A stretch of DNA of 64,000 nt from Bin25 sp026709415 (lineage in GTDB: Bacteria; Bacteroidota; Bacteroidia; Flavobacteriales; Flavobacteriaceae). Location: the NCBI GenBank assembly GCA_965200045.1, contig OZ241330.1, positions 620,001-684,000 on the forward strand, in the 5' to 3' direction. Shown piece after piece: positions 53,540-62,835 of this stretch. The translations under genes and the position numbers were made by a program. Each line of letters starts with the position of its first letter. Within the stretch, counting starts at the first letter, position 1. The notes under the pieces were generated by a model, which was given only the letters and a program-made list of their open reading frames with translations, ran no database searches and was not told the DNA's origin.

Positions 53540-54205
53540 TTGGTTGAGGGCCCCACAGAAGTTAGCGTTTTTAATGCCATTCTCAGGCCTTATCTGTATG
53601 AAAAAACAGGAGTTTACTCTGAATTTTCAACTCTAAAGAGTACTAGAGGAGGGAATGCAAAATTTAATAAGATATATCTTGAAATAAGGAATCATCTCAG
53701 GGATAAAAATAAAGTAGTGTCAACTTTCTTCGACTATTATGGCATTAACTCGTCACATAATTTCAGAAACTAGGATAAAGCTAAAATCAACCAATCTAAT
53801 CCGAATGTAGGAGTTGAGTTATTGGAGATTGGAATGATTGAACTTCTCAAAGAAAAACAGAGAGACACAAGAAATTTTATTCCCTACATACAATTACATG
53901 AGTTTGAGGCATTATTATTTTTTTCCAACGTAGGCTTTGAGTTTATGTACCATAATAGACTGACGATTGAGGATTTAAATAAAATTAGGAACAGATATCA
54001 AAATCCTGAGGAGATAAATGATAACCCCAATACGGCTCCATCAAAGCAACTGATTTCAGTTATTGAATCGAGAGAAAAACGAGGTTATGATAAATATATT
54101 CATGGAGTAGAAATAGCGAAAAGAATAGGCATTGAAACTATGATTGACAAGTGACCTCGTTTTGGCCATGGGGTGAATCAAATAATCCAAAAAATTAATG
54201 AATAG
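53540..54205 (+). pseudogene. DUF4276 (TOPRIM-like) effector gene with two in-frame stop codons
   Basis: One continuous reading frame encodes a DUF4276 protein: LVEGPTEVSVFNAILRPYL (TOPRIM Glu), RDKNKVVSTFFDYYGI, then a TAG at the place where the family has Trp (FRN-stop-DKAK), a second part with PYIQLHEFEALLFFS and NTAPSKQLISVIE, and a TGA where the family has Cys (DK-stop-PRFGHGV), then QIIQKINE and a real stop at 54203-54205. The full length of about 221 codons is normal. There is no frameshift: 53540-53773, 53822-54154 and the tail are in phase. No ATG precedes LVEGPTE; only TTG at 53540 or a start inside the ATPase gene is possible, so the start may also be lost. Confidence 0.8.
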
Positions 54206-54285
54206 ATCTTATGGTTTTTTAATTTCAACAAGTATCTCCAATTAGATATAGTAGTGATGAAAGGGAGAAACAATTCATGATTTCT

Positions 54286-56523
54286 TCAATTGAGACTCCA
54301 GCGTAACCCAAAAAACAGTCTTATTCCTTGGTTCGATGTATAGACATAAGAAGGGTCAAAAGTCAGAGCATAGGGATTATTATCAGTAGGCAGGGCATTG
54401 CCTGCAGCATCAAATGTAACCTCTGTGTCAAAAGGATCAAATGGTCGAGAGATGCTATTTGCTGGAGGAGTATAGTTCAGGATGTTTTTTATTCCCCCAT
54501 AAGATTCTATTGTGTTATTCCAAATTTTAGTAATCTGTAAGTTAACAATGTTGAAAGTATTTGAAAAAGAAGGCCTAGGATCAAGCTCCCCAAGCTTAGG
54601 CAACTTTAAAGGGCCAACGGTGACTCCAGTTAAATCCATAATGATATTTTGTGACAACCATTTTTTTTCTAACCGCCACACTCCTTGGAAGCGCTCTGTA
54701 AGATAGGGGCGTGTTTTGACTTCGTCTTCTTTGATGTATGAATCAAGGTAAGTGGCTCCTAAATTAATTCGATACCCACTTTGGGATAGTAAATTCACAT
54801 TCAACGAAGCTCCTTGTGTTATTGAAATACCATTAAGGTTATCATAAATAATCTTGTTGGGATCTGTATCATAGTCTGGAATGATTTTGTTTGAAAATTG
54901 AGTGCCAAAAACACTAAAATCAAAATCAAGAATAACGCCTTGTTTGAAATATATGTTTTTGACATAATTTAGGTTAACATTCCATGATCTTTCGGGATCT
55001 AGATCATTTAAAAAAACGACATCTCGAGCTCCGGTTAACGCTGCATGATCCTCTGTAAATACTTGAACCACTCGATATCCAGATCCTGCGCTCAAACGTA
55101 GCGTAGAAGTTCTGTTTTTATTGCTCAATTTGTAATTCAGCCTTGGGGTTAGAATGTTTCCGTACAACGAATTATAATCGTATCGAAGGCCTAGTAACAA
55201 TTCGCTAGTATCTTTTAATTCAATCAAGTTTTGAACAAATATTCCTGGCAAGTGCGTTTTTTCTGATTGATTGAGACGGGTTACTTCATCAAATGTGGCC
55301 GTGGTATCATCATCATAGAAAGTATATCGATAGGTTAATCCAAACAAAAGCTCATGTTTTTCAAAAGAATTGTTCCAGATTAACTGACCAAAACTGATGC
55401 TTTGATTGGCATTGAACACCGTATCCCCATAAACAGAATCATGATCATGGTCATTAAAACTAAATTGTAGAAAAAGATTTTTGTTGAATTGGTATCTGCC
55501 AAAAAGTTCGAATCTTCTTGTATAAATACTTTCACCGTAGACTTGATCTCCTCCTCGATACTTTGGAGTCCAATTTAATTCTCCACCCCAGCGATCTTCA
55601 TAAACAAAGCGCGAAGAAAGGGACAATTGTTTACCAAGGTTAAGCTTTTGAAAAATGGATATACGGTCTTGAAGGGTCAAATCAGTAATTCCATCATCAT
55701 TCTTATCTATTGGATTGGAATAATTGAAATAATTAATGCCTAGTAATCCTGTGGAATTTTTTGATAAGGAGTAACTATAGCCCACATCGGTATTGAGTTC
55801 CCCCCAACCCGAGACAAAAGAGTCCATGGTGAGTTTAGATGTTTTCTCAGGAGATTTTGTGATTAAATTAATCACCCCACCGATAGCTTCAGAACCATAA
55901 AGTGTCGAAGCAGGCCCCTTGATGATCTCAATTTGATCAATTAAGGATTGTGGAATTCCGGATAATCCATAGACCGTGGATAACCCACTGACAATAGGTA
56001 GCCCATCGATGAGAACCATCGTATAACTTCCCTCTTGACCATTGATATGAATATCGCCGGTATTGCACACATTACAGTTCAGTTGAGGACGTATTCCATT
56101 GACATATTCTAGCGCTTCAAAAACAGATGATGTAGGATTGGCTTTAAAAAATGCATGGCTATAAACTTCTACTGGGACAGGACTTTCGAGTTTAGACACG
56201 GGTTTTAGTGTGCCAGAAATAACCACTTCTTGAAATGAATCATCTAATTGGAGTTCGATAGTTCCTAAATCAATAGATGAATTTATTGAGGTCACATAAG
56301 GTTTATGGCCTAATGAAGAAATGATAATTTCAGATGGATCATCGGATGAAATATTGATATTAAATTGTCCTTCAGAATTAGTGATGGTTCCAACATTCGT
56401 GCCTCTTACGACTATTGATGCTCCTTCAAGTGGGATTTCTTCTGAATAAACGGTACCGGTAATGGTATGTACTTGTGCCATGGTGGTTTGACAAAGCAGC
56501 ACAATAAATAAAATGAGCCTCAT
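54286..56523 (-). CDS. TonB-dependent receptor with CarboxypepD-like N-domain
   Basis: 745-aa outer-membrane importer of BtuB/FepA/CirA type, not SusC. Signal peptide (1-16, ends MAQ/VH), carboxypeptidase-regulatory-like domain (about 18-95, GTVYSEEIPLEGASIVVRGT), plug (about 110-220) with a notable NCNVCNTGDIHINGQEGSYTMV and VLIDGLPIVSG, then a barrel whose last strand ends RLFFGLRWSLN. The C-x-x-C in the plug recurs in Bacteroidota receptors for siderophore, cobalamin or metal ligands; substrate unknown. Monocistronic with no SusD. Confidence 0.9.
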   Translation of the reverse strand: MRLILFIVLLCQTTMAQVHTITGTVYSEEIPLEGASIVVRGTNVGTITNSEGQFNINISSDDPSEIIISSLGHKPYVTSINSSIDLGTIELQLDDSFQEVVISGTLKPVSKLESPVPVEVYSHAFFKANPTSSVFEALEYVNGIRPQLNCNVCNTGDIHINGQEGSYTMVLIDGLPIVSGLSTVYGLSGIPQSLIDQIEIIKGPASTLYGSEAIGGVINLITKSPEKTSKLTMDSFVSGWGELNTDVGYSYSLSKNSTGLLGINYFNYSNPIDKNDDGITDLTLQDRISIFQKLNLGKQLSLSSRFVYEDRWGGELNWTPKYRGGDQVYGESIYTRRFELFGRYQFNKNLFLQFSFNDHDHDSVYGDTVFNANQSISFGQLIWNNSFEKHELLFGLTYRYTFYDDDTTATFDEVTRLNQSEKTHLPGIFVQNLIELKDTSELLLGLRYDYNSLYGNILTPRLNYKLSNKNRTSTLRLSAGSGYRVVQVFTEDHAALTGARDVVFLNDLDPERSWNVNLNYVKNIYFKQGVILDFDFSVFGTQFSNKIIPDYDTDPNKIIYDNLNGISITQGASLNVNLLSQSGYRINLGATYLDSYIKEDEVKTRPYLTERFQGVWRLEKKWLSQNIIMDLTGVTVGPLKLPKLGELDPRPSFSNTFNIVNLQITKIWNNTIESYGGIKNILNYTPPANSISRPFDPFDTEVTFDAAGNALPTDNNPYALTFDPSYVYTSNQGIRLFFGLRWSLN

Positions 56524-56656
56524 TGAAAAATTTAGGCGAGATAAAATTATTCAATTAGTTTATAATAACTCTAAATAGCAACGATGAGATTATAAAACAT
56601 GGCGTTATGATGGATAAATATCCATTACACAACACTAGACATAGAGAAAAGACATA

Positions 56657-58024
56657 TCAGTAAGCATGAAGTCTATGATTCCGAACAAAATACAAAAGGT
56701 ACTCTTTTAACTGTGTCCCTAAGTAATAGGGCAAATTCATCAGTAAAAAAGGTTTTCCATTCACTGTTTTTGTCTCTTGAATTGAAAACTCACCACCATA
56801 AATACGAACCGCATAGGGATGATCAGATTGGAGAATAAATTGATGTAGAGATCTCAATTTTCCCGCACTACCAGATTTGATTTCAATAGGAATTACTTTT
56901 CCATCGATGACTTGAACCAAATCAACTTCTGCGGATTGATATTTCACATCTCTGACCCAAAATTTAGGGAGGTCGTTTGTTCGGTTTTGGATTGAAATTA
57001 ATTCTTGAAAAATAATATGAGGAATAATGGATCCTTTATAACTTCCACTAAAATCATCTAAGCCAAGCAAGTCGGAATGAATTCCTAGAATAAAGTTTAG
57101 CAGTCCCGTATCTAGAAACTGCAGTTTAGGAGACTTCTTAAAGTTAGGCACCAATGGGGTTTGATGATTTGTCGTTGGATAAAGGAGTTGAATGATTTGA
57201 GCTTGATCTAATCTTCTAAAGACTTCACCGACTTCTCTTGATTTATAGTTTGATTCGCCAAAGTTTTGGAATTTGATTCGGCGATCAATAAAAAAAGCAG
57301 CTTTTGATAGGAGATGTTTTGTAATGTTTTTACCCACCCCATTTGGGGCATATTTGACGGCATCTCCAGCAAATGTTTTCCAGAGGCTATCATAAATTTT
57401 AATCAATTCCGGCAACTTTTTCCCTGCAATATCAAGTTTGACAATCTCAGGCATTCCACCAATAAGACAATAGTGATGAAAAAGATCTTTCAACACATGA
57501 TGAGCAAATGGTTTTACTGGAATTGTTCTTAATTGATGCAATGCGTTATCATATCCTTTTGCAGTTAGGTATTCCACAAAATTGAAAGGAGACAAGTATA
57601 AAAATTCAACTCTTCCAACAGGAAAACTTGCTACCTCTTTTGAGGCGAATTCTAATAGAGAACCAGCGGCGATGACATGAAGTTTTGGTAACTCCTCATA
57701 AAAATACCTGAGCAGTTGTATGGCTTTTGGATATTCTTGAATCTCATCAATAAATAGCAGCGTTTCTGAAATATCTTTTGAATCTAACTCATTTTTGAGG
57801 AAAATTGCATTGACAATCGTATGAACGTCATCTGAGTTGAAGAAAAAAACACAGTCACTTGACTTTTCAAGATTTAAAAATATTTTTTGTTTGTACGTTT
57901 TTGCAAATTCTTTAACAACGGTTGTTTTACCAACCTGTCTTGCTCCCCTAATGATGAGGGGCTTTCTGGGCTGATCTATTTTCCATTGCTTTAGATGATG
58001 GATGATGCTTCTTTGAAAAATCAA
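56657..58024 (-). CDS. AAA_14/DUF4143 ATPase
   Basis: 455-aa ATPase with an N-terminal AAA_14 domain (Walker A G27-A-R-Q-V-G-K-T-T, Walker B ETLLFIDEIQEYP, sensor VIAAGSLLEFA) and a C-terminal DUF4143 nuclease-fold-like domain (KSPKLQFLDTGLLNFILG ... VDLVQVIDGKVIPIEIKSG, an E-x-D-x-V/P-x-E-x-K pattern as in PD-(D/E)XK folds). The start is TTG at 58024, where the family begins. The genes are abundant and mobile in Bacteroidota; function unknown. Two direct copies of a 20-bp element (58067-58119) lie 43-95 bp upstream, perhaps an autoregulatory site. Confidence 0.9.
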   Translation of the reverse strand: MIFQRSIIHHLKQWKIDQPRKPLIIRGARQVGKTTVVKEFAKTYKQKIFLNLEKSSDCVFFFNSDDVHTIVNAIFLKNELDSKDISETLLFIDEIQEYPKAIQLLRYFYEELPKLHVIAAGSLLEFASKEVASFPVGRVEFLYLSPFNFVEYLTAKGYDNALHQLRTIPVKPFAHHVLKDLFHHYCLIGGMPEIVKLDIAGKKLPELIKIYDSLWKTFAGDAVKYAPNGVGKNITKHLLSKAAFFIDRRIKFQNFGESNYKSREVGEVFRRLDQAQIIQLLYPTTNHQTPLVPNFKKSPKLQFLDTGLLNFILGIHSDLLGLDDFSGSYKGSIIPHIIFQELISIQNRTNDLPKFWVRDVKYQSAEVDLVQVIDGKVIPIEIKSGSAGKLRSLHQFILQSDHPYAVRIYGGEFSIQETKTVNGKPFLLMNLPYYLGTQLKEYLLYFVRNHRLHAY

Positions 58025-58066
58025 AACGAAAAAAATAGAGAATTTAGAAATATAAAACTACGAAAA

Positions 58067-58119
58067 ATGTCATAAATAAGGCCATATGTGCGCGTATATA
58101 TGTCATAAATAAGGCCATA
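58067..58119. repeat. Two direct copies of a 20-bp element upstream of the AAA_14 gene
   Basis: ATGTCATAAATAAGGCCATA is found exactly at 58067-58086 and 58100-58119, 33 bp apart start to start (about three helical turns). Between them is TGTGCGCGTATAT. On the minus strand, that of the gene, they precede the start codon by 43 and 76 bp, overlapping the expected promoter. Confidence 0.7.
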
Positions 58120-58260
58120 AACGCTTAAAATAAATGCAATGGATTCTCATTCGATCGAAGAATAGACTAAAAATCAAATCAGAGTCTATTTTTTTGTCAC
58201 CTTTATCAGAAATAGCACAACTCCATAGATAAACGCTGAATGAAAGAGATCAAGGAAGGT

Positions 58261-59265
58261 TCAATGAAGGTGTGGTATGCTAATAGGTTCATGATAAGTG
58301 TCACGAATTTCATTGAGAATGGTCAAAAGTTCATCGTACGTTTTTGCTGTTAATAATCGAAGTCGAAACGGTTTGATGCCATAGGTTCCTTTGAGATAAT
58401 TTCTATAATGTCTTCGCATTTCTAAAATGCCAAGAGTAGATCCTTTCCATGCAATGGCCATTTCTATGTGTTTTTTAATCGTCTTTAGTCGCTCTTCAAT
58501 ACATGGAGAATCTAGGATTTGTCCTGATGATAAATAATGTTTTACTTGATTAAAAAACCAAGGATGGCCGATGCATGCTCGGCCAATCATCGCTCCATCC
58601 AATCCATAATTATCACGCATCACTTTTGCTTTTTCAGGAGAATCAACATCACCATTACCAAAAATGGGGATATGCATTCGTGGATTTTCTTTTACTTGAG
58701 CAATAGGATTCCAATTGGCTTGTCCTTTATACATCTGGGCTCTTGTTCGTCCGTGGATAGCAATGGCTTGTATGCCAACATCTTGTAAACGTTCAGCAAC
58801 ATCAACAATTTGAATAGAATCATGATCCCATCCCAATCGGGTTTTAACGGTGATGGGTAGATGCGTCCTTTGAACCATTTCTTTGGTTAGAGACACCATT
58901 TTCGGGATGTCTTTCAGAATCGCAGCACCAGCTCCTTTGCAGACCACTTTTTTCACGGGACATCCATAATTGATATCGATAAAGTCAGGATTAGTTTTTT
59001 CAACGATATCAATGGACTGGACCATCGAATCCAAATTGGCTCCAAAAATTTGAATCGCCACAGGACGCTCCCTTTGATAAATATCGAGTTTTTGAACGCT
59101 TTTAGCCGCATGACGGATTAGCCCTTCACTGGAAATAAATTCAGTATACACCACATCAGCACCATTCTCTTTGCAGAGTGATCGAAATGGAGGGTCACTG
59201 ACATCCTCCATGGGGGCAAGTAATAAGGGAAACTCACCCAATTCGATATCTCTGATTTTGACCAT
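58261..59265 (-). CDS. dusB: tRNA-dihydrouridine synthase B
   Basis: Flavoenzyme reducing uridine to dihydrouridine in tRNA D-loops. LLLAPMEDVSDPPFRSLC at the N-terminus, GCPVKKVVCKGAGAAIL with the catalytic Cys, TVKTRLGWD, IHGRTRAQMYKGQANW and GNGDVDSPEKA (FMN phosphate loop) are all present. The ATG at 59265 (334 aa) is chosen over a TTG at 59280. Divergent from lepA with 131 bp between them. Confidence 0.95.
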   Translation of the reverse strand: MVKIRDIELGEFPLLLAPMEDVSDPPFRSLCKENGADVVYTEFISSEGLIRHAAKSVQKLDIYQRERPVAIQIFGANLDSMVQSIDIVEKTNPDFIDINYGCPVKKVVCKGAGAAILKDIPKMVSLTKEMVQRTHLPITVKTRLGWDHDSIQIVDVAERLQDVGIQAIAIHGRTRAQMYKGQANWNPIAQVKENPRMHIPIFGNGDVDSPEKAKVMRDNYGLDGAMIGRACIGHPWFFNQVKHYLSSGQILDSPCIEERLKTIKKHIEMAIAWKGSTLGILEMRRHYRNYLKGTYGIKPFRLRLLTAKTYDELLTILNEIRDTYHEPISIPHLH

Positions 59266-59396
59266 AATATTAGAACACAAAAATAATTGAAGATTCGAGT
59301 GTCGGATTTATTGAATAAAATTCCCTTTGAATTAGGCGTTAATGAATTGATGCCTATGGTGATAAAGTATCTTTGCCATTCATTCTGTGTCATATA

Positions 59397-61193
59397 GTGA
59401 ATCATATTCGAAATTTTTGCATCGTAGCACATATTGATCACGGCAAGAGCACGCTTGCTGATTGTTTGTTGGATTATACGAATACGATTCATAGTCGTCA
59501 AAAACGAGAACAACTGCTAGATAATATGGATTTGGAAAGAGAGAGAGGGATTACCATCAAATCGCACGCCATCCAAATGGAACACCAACATGAAAATCAA
59601 AAATTCATTTTTAATTTGATTGATACCCCCGGACATGTTGACTTTTCTTATGAAGTCTCGAGATCCATTGCAGCATGTGAAGGAGCTCTTTTAGTCGTTG
59701 ATGCTTCTCAAAGTATTCAAGCCCAAACGATATCAAATCTTTACTTGGCTGTTGATAATGAGTTAGAAATCATTCCGATCATCAATAAAGTGGATTTACC
59801 ATCGGCCAATGTGGAAAATGTAACCGACCACATTGTTGGACTGCTAGGATGTTCTGAAGATGAAATCATAACGGCCTCAGCAAAAACTGGGTTCGGCGTT
59901 GAAAAAATCATTCAAGCCATCATCGAACGAATCCCCCCACCAAAAGGAAATCTTGATGAACCACTCCAAGCCTTGATTTTTGATTCCATATTCAATTCTT
60001 ATAGAGGGGTTGAAACTTATTTTAGAATTTTTAATGGAAAAATTTGTAAAGGCGATAAGGTCCAATTTCTTTCCACAGGAAAAAGTTACCAAGCCGATGA
60101 AATAGGCATTTTAAAATTAGATAAATACCCTACCGATGTTCTTTCAGCAGGTGATGTAGGGTACTTAATTACTGGAATTAAGCAAGCAAAAGAAGTCAAA
60201 GTGGGCGATACCATCACCCATTTAGATCATCCTACTTCCTGTGCTGTAGAAGGATTTGAAGATGTCAAACCGATGGTTTTTGCAGGAATCTATCCCATCA
60301 ACACCGATGAATTTGAAGAATTAAGAAATAGCATGGAAAAATTGCAATTGAATGATGCATCGCTGCAATATATTCCAGAAAGTTCTAATGCACTCGGCTT
60401 TGGATTTCGTTGTGGATTTCTAGGCATGCTTCATTTGGAAATCATTCAAGAACGTTTAGAGCGTGAATTTGATATGTTGGTTATCACAACGGTCCCCAAT
60501 GTTTCCTATCATGCATTTACTAGAAAAAATCCAAATCAACAGGTTTTGGTCAACAATCCTTCAGATTTGCCCGATCCTTCGGTAATCGATCGTATTGAGG
60601 AACCTTTCATTGAAGCCAGTGTCATCACCAAATCTGATTTTGTAGGTAGCATCATGAAATTGTGTATCGATAAGCGTGGAACCATTAAAGGGCAGTCTTA
60701 TTTAACTCCAGAAAGAGTGGAACTTATTTTTGAAATGCCATTGGCTGAAATCGTATTTGATTTCTATGATAAACTCAAAACCTATTCCAAAGGATATGCT
60801 TCTTTTGATTATCATCCAATAGGCATGAGACCTAGCAAGTTAGTAAAGGTAGATGTTCTACTCAACGGTAATCAAGTGGATGCCTTATCGGCCTTAATCC
60901 ATGCAAACAGTGCATACTCCATCGGAAAAAAAATGTGTTTAAGATTACAAAAGTTAATTCCTCGCCAACAATTTGATATTCCGATACAAGCTGCCATAGG
61001 TAGTAAAATCATTGCACGCGAAACCATTAAAGCGGTTCGAAAAGATGTGACTGCAAAATGTTATGGTGGAGATATTACTCGAAAAAGAAAACTTTTAGAA
61101 AATCAAAAAGCAGGAAAGAAAAAAATGCGTCAAATTGGTAATGTTGAAATTCCCCAAAAAGCGTTTATGTCCATTTTGAAACTCAACGATTAA
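59397..61193 (+). CDS. lepA: Elongation factor 4 (LepA)
   Basis: Ribosomal back-translocase GTPase. G1 AHIDHGKSTLADCL, the switch RERGITIK, G3 DTPGHVDF, G4 NKVDLP and the lepA-specific C-terminal domain (GKKKMRQIGNVEIPQKAF) are intact. The frame opens at a TTG at 59373, but the family start (V/M-x-N-H-I-R-N-F) corresponds to the GTG at 59397, giving 598 codons, the usual length. No lepB follows, unlike in Proteobacteria. Confidence 0.96.
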   Translation: MNHIRNFCIVAHIDHGKSTLADCLLDYTNTIHSRQKREQLLDNMDLERERGITIKSHAIQMEHQHENQKFIFNLIDTPGHVDFSYEVSRSIAACEGALLVVDASQSIQAQTISNLYLAVDNELEIIPIINKVDLPSANVENVTDHIVGLLGCSEDEIITASAKTGFGVEKIIQAIIERIPPPKGNLDEPLQALIFDSIFNSYRGVETYFRIFNGKICKGDKVQFLSTGKSYQADEIGILKLDKYPTDVLSAGDVGYLITGIKQAKEVKVGDTITHLDHPTSCAVEGFEDVKPMVFAGIYPINTDEFEELRNSMEKLQLNDASLQYIPESSNALGFGFRCGFLGMLHLEIIQERLEREFDMLVITTVPNVSYHAFTRKNPNQQVLVNNPSDLPDPSVIDRIEEPFIEASVITKSDFVGSIMKLCIDKRGTIKGQSYLTPERVELIFEMPLAEIVFDFYDKLKTYSKGYASFDYHPIGMRPSKLVKVDVLLNGNQVDALSALIHANSAYSIGKKMCLRLQKLIPRQQFDIPIQAAIGSKIIARETIKAVRKDVTAKCYGGDITRKRKLLENQKAGKKKMRQIGNVEIPQKAFMSILKLND

Positions 61194-61583
61194 TCAATAA
61201 AGAGATGATGGGAAGAAGTTTGATTCGATATTGGGTTTTCATTAGTTGAGACTTGTTTTATTGAAGAAAAAGGAACCACAATCCAAAAAGAGATAACCGT
61301 TCCTTTCTACTTCCCATGGATTGTATTGTTATTATACCAATTTGTATTATGTGTTTATTGATTATCATCTTATGGCCATTAAGCTAAAGCAGATGAATTA
61401 TGAGATACAAATATTTTGTCCTGACTCTAAAAAGTAATTTAAAATGCAAATTAGTATTAGTTTCAAACTAGTTTGTTCCACAAATGAAAAGGTTAAGGGC
61501 TTGGAATCCATGTCAGGAACATCTTTGGTTTAGCGAGACCCAATCAGAAAATAACGATTATTTTAGCCTGTAAAGTAAAATTC
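61194..61583. other. 390-bp intergenic region between lepA and the glycosidase gene
   Basis: No gene seen. A weak stem AAAGGAAC/GTTCCTTT (about 61268-61309, 26-nt loop) could serve as lepA terminator but lacks a clean T tract. The palindrome cluster at 61457-61475 is described separately. The remainder is AT-rich. Confidence 0.5.
61457..61475. promoter_or_regulatory. Overlapping palindromes TTAGTTTCAAACTA and CAAACTAGTTTG
   Basis: TAGTTT-C-AAACTA (61458-61470) overlaps the perfect 12-bp palindrome CAAACTAGTTTG (61464-61475). Three alternating AGTTT/AAACT half sites are therefore stacked, 109-127 bp upstream of the glycosidase start. The first dyad repeats the half sites of the susC palindrome at 29443-29456. 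Confidence 0.45.
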
Positions 61584-62666
61584 ATGATAGCACCCAAATT
61601 CTATTCGAAACAAATAAAAAGAATTGGAATCGTCGTTTTTTCTTTCATGTGTGTATTGCATCACGGATATAGCCAAGAAAATACAGATGATTTGGATTTA
61701 TCCAAAATGATCCAACCTATTGATGAAAACAATATTTTAAGAGATGAGAATTACTATAATTGGGGATCATCCATCGTTAAAGGAAAAGATGGGAAATATC
61801 ATTTGTTTTATGCACAAATGCCAAAAGAACATGGATTTCGTTCTTGGCTAACCGATGGTGTTATATCACGCGCCACTTCAGACAATCCTTCAGGTCCTTA
61901 TGTTCATCAAGAGGTGGTATTAAAAGGTCGTGGACCTGGCCATTGGGACGCTCATACCGCGCACAATCCTAGAATAAAGTATTTCGAGGGTCAGTATTAT
62001 CTCTATTACATGTCAACCAATATCGATGATAGAGAGTTGACCAAGGATCAATGGTATCAAGCTCGGTTTGAAGATATTGAAAATGAGTTTCGAGCTTTGG
62101 TGCGGGAAAATCAACGCATTGGTGTGGTGGTGGCCGATGATATCCATGGTCCATGGAAAAGATTTGACGCTCCAATTGTGGAGCCTGCAGGGCCTATTGT
62201 AAAAATAACGTGTAATCCAGCTATTGCACAACGACCCGATGGTGGATACGTCATGTTGGTCAGAGGAGACAAACCCAATCAGGAAAGATTGGTGCGCAGT
62301 CAAGCGGTGGCTATGGCCCCTTCACCAATTGGACCTTGGGAACTTCTTCCGACAGCAGCTGTTGGGAATTTGGATTCAGAAGATCCTGCCATTTGGTATG
62401 ATGAGAATAGAAAACGGTATTACGGTATTTACCATGCTTTTGGTTATATGGGATTGATCACTTCTGAAGATGGAAAACATTGGCAAAGAGCAAAGAATTA
62501 TAAAGTATTAGGAAAAACCATCACCTATAAAAATGGAAAGCAATTGGATGTAGCTAGACTAGAACGTCCTTTTGTATATGTTGAAGATGGGTTGGCCAAA
62601 GTCATGACAGTAGCGGTCAGAGAAAAAGATGGTACCACATACTCTTTGTTTATTCCGTTGAAATAG
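61584..62666 (+). CDS. Five-bladed beta-propeller glycosidase-like protein (GH43/GH117-like fold)
   Basis: 360-aa exported protein with a signal peptide (about 1-31, ending HGYSQ/EN). Blade motifs typical of clan GH-F and relatives: NWGSSIVKGKDGKYHLFYAQMP, ATSDNPSGPYVHQEVVL, AHNPRIKYFEGQYYLYYMS, PWKRFDAPIVEP, CNPAIAQRPDGGYVMLVRG, SEDPAIWYDENRKRYYGIYHAFG. Acidic residues at blade starts could be catalytic (D in KGKDG, E in NLDSEDPAIW). The exact GH family is not decidable by eye. Monocistronic; it may be co-regulated with the distant susCD pair through the shared dyad. Confidence 0.8.
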   Translation: MIAPKFYSKQIKRIGIVVFSFMCVLHHGYSQENTDDLDLSKMIQPIDENNILRDENYYNWGSSIVKGKDGKYHLFYAQMPKEHGFRSWLTDGVISRATSDNPSGPYVHQEVVLKGRGPGHWDAHTAHNPRIKYFEGQYYLYYMSTNIDDRELTKDQWYQARFEDIENEFRALVRENQRIGVVVADDIHGPWKRFDAPIVEPAGPIVKITCNPAIAQRPDGGYVMLVRGDKPNQERLVRSQAVAMAPSPIGPWELLPTAAVGNLDSEDPAIWYDENRKRYYGIYHAFGYMGLITSEDGKHWQRAKNYKVLGKTITYKNGKQLDVARLERPFVYVEDGLAKVMTVAVREKDGTTYSLFIPLK

Positions 62667-62835
62667 TCTAATTAAACCAAGGAAATGGTATACCGAAGTG
62701 CAATGACATGACCGGAAGCAGTTAAATCCTATGGGAGGAAGAGTCAAAGACTAATGCAAGGAAGATGATATTGAAGATAAAGAAATAAAGAGAGCAAAAC
62801 GGAGCGTGTGATTTCGGGGTAAAAAATTTGAATAA

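Noticed and set aside
53540..54154. Reading 53540-53773 and 53822-54154 as two separate small genes
   Set aside because: Both are in the same phase and together give one DUF4276 protein interrupted by a TAG; one pseudogene is the simpler account.
52411..54205. Genetic code reassignment of TAG/TGA
   Set aside because: Housekeeping genes in the window (pheS, lepA, hflX, dusB) end normally and contain no internal TAG/TGA; only one gene is affected.
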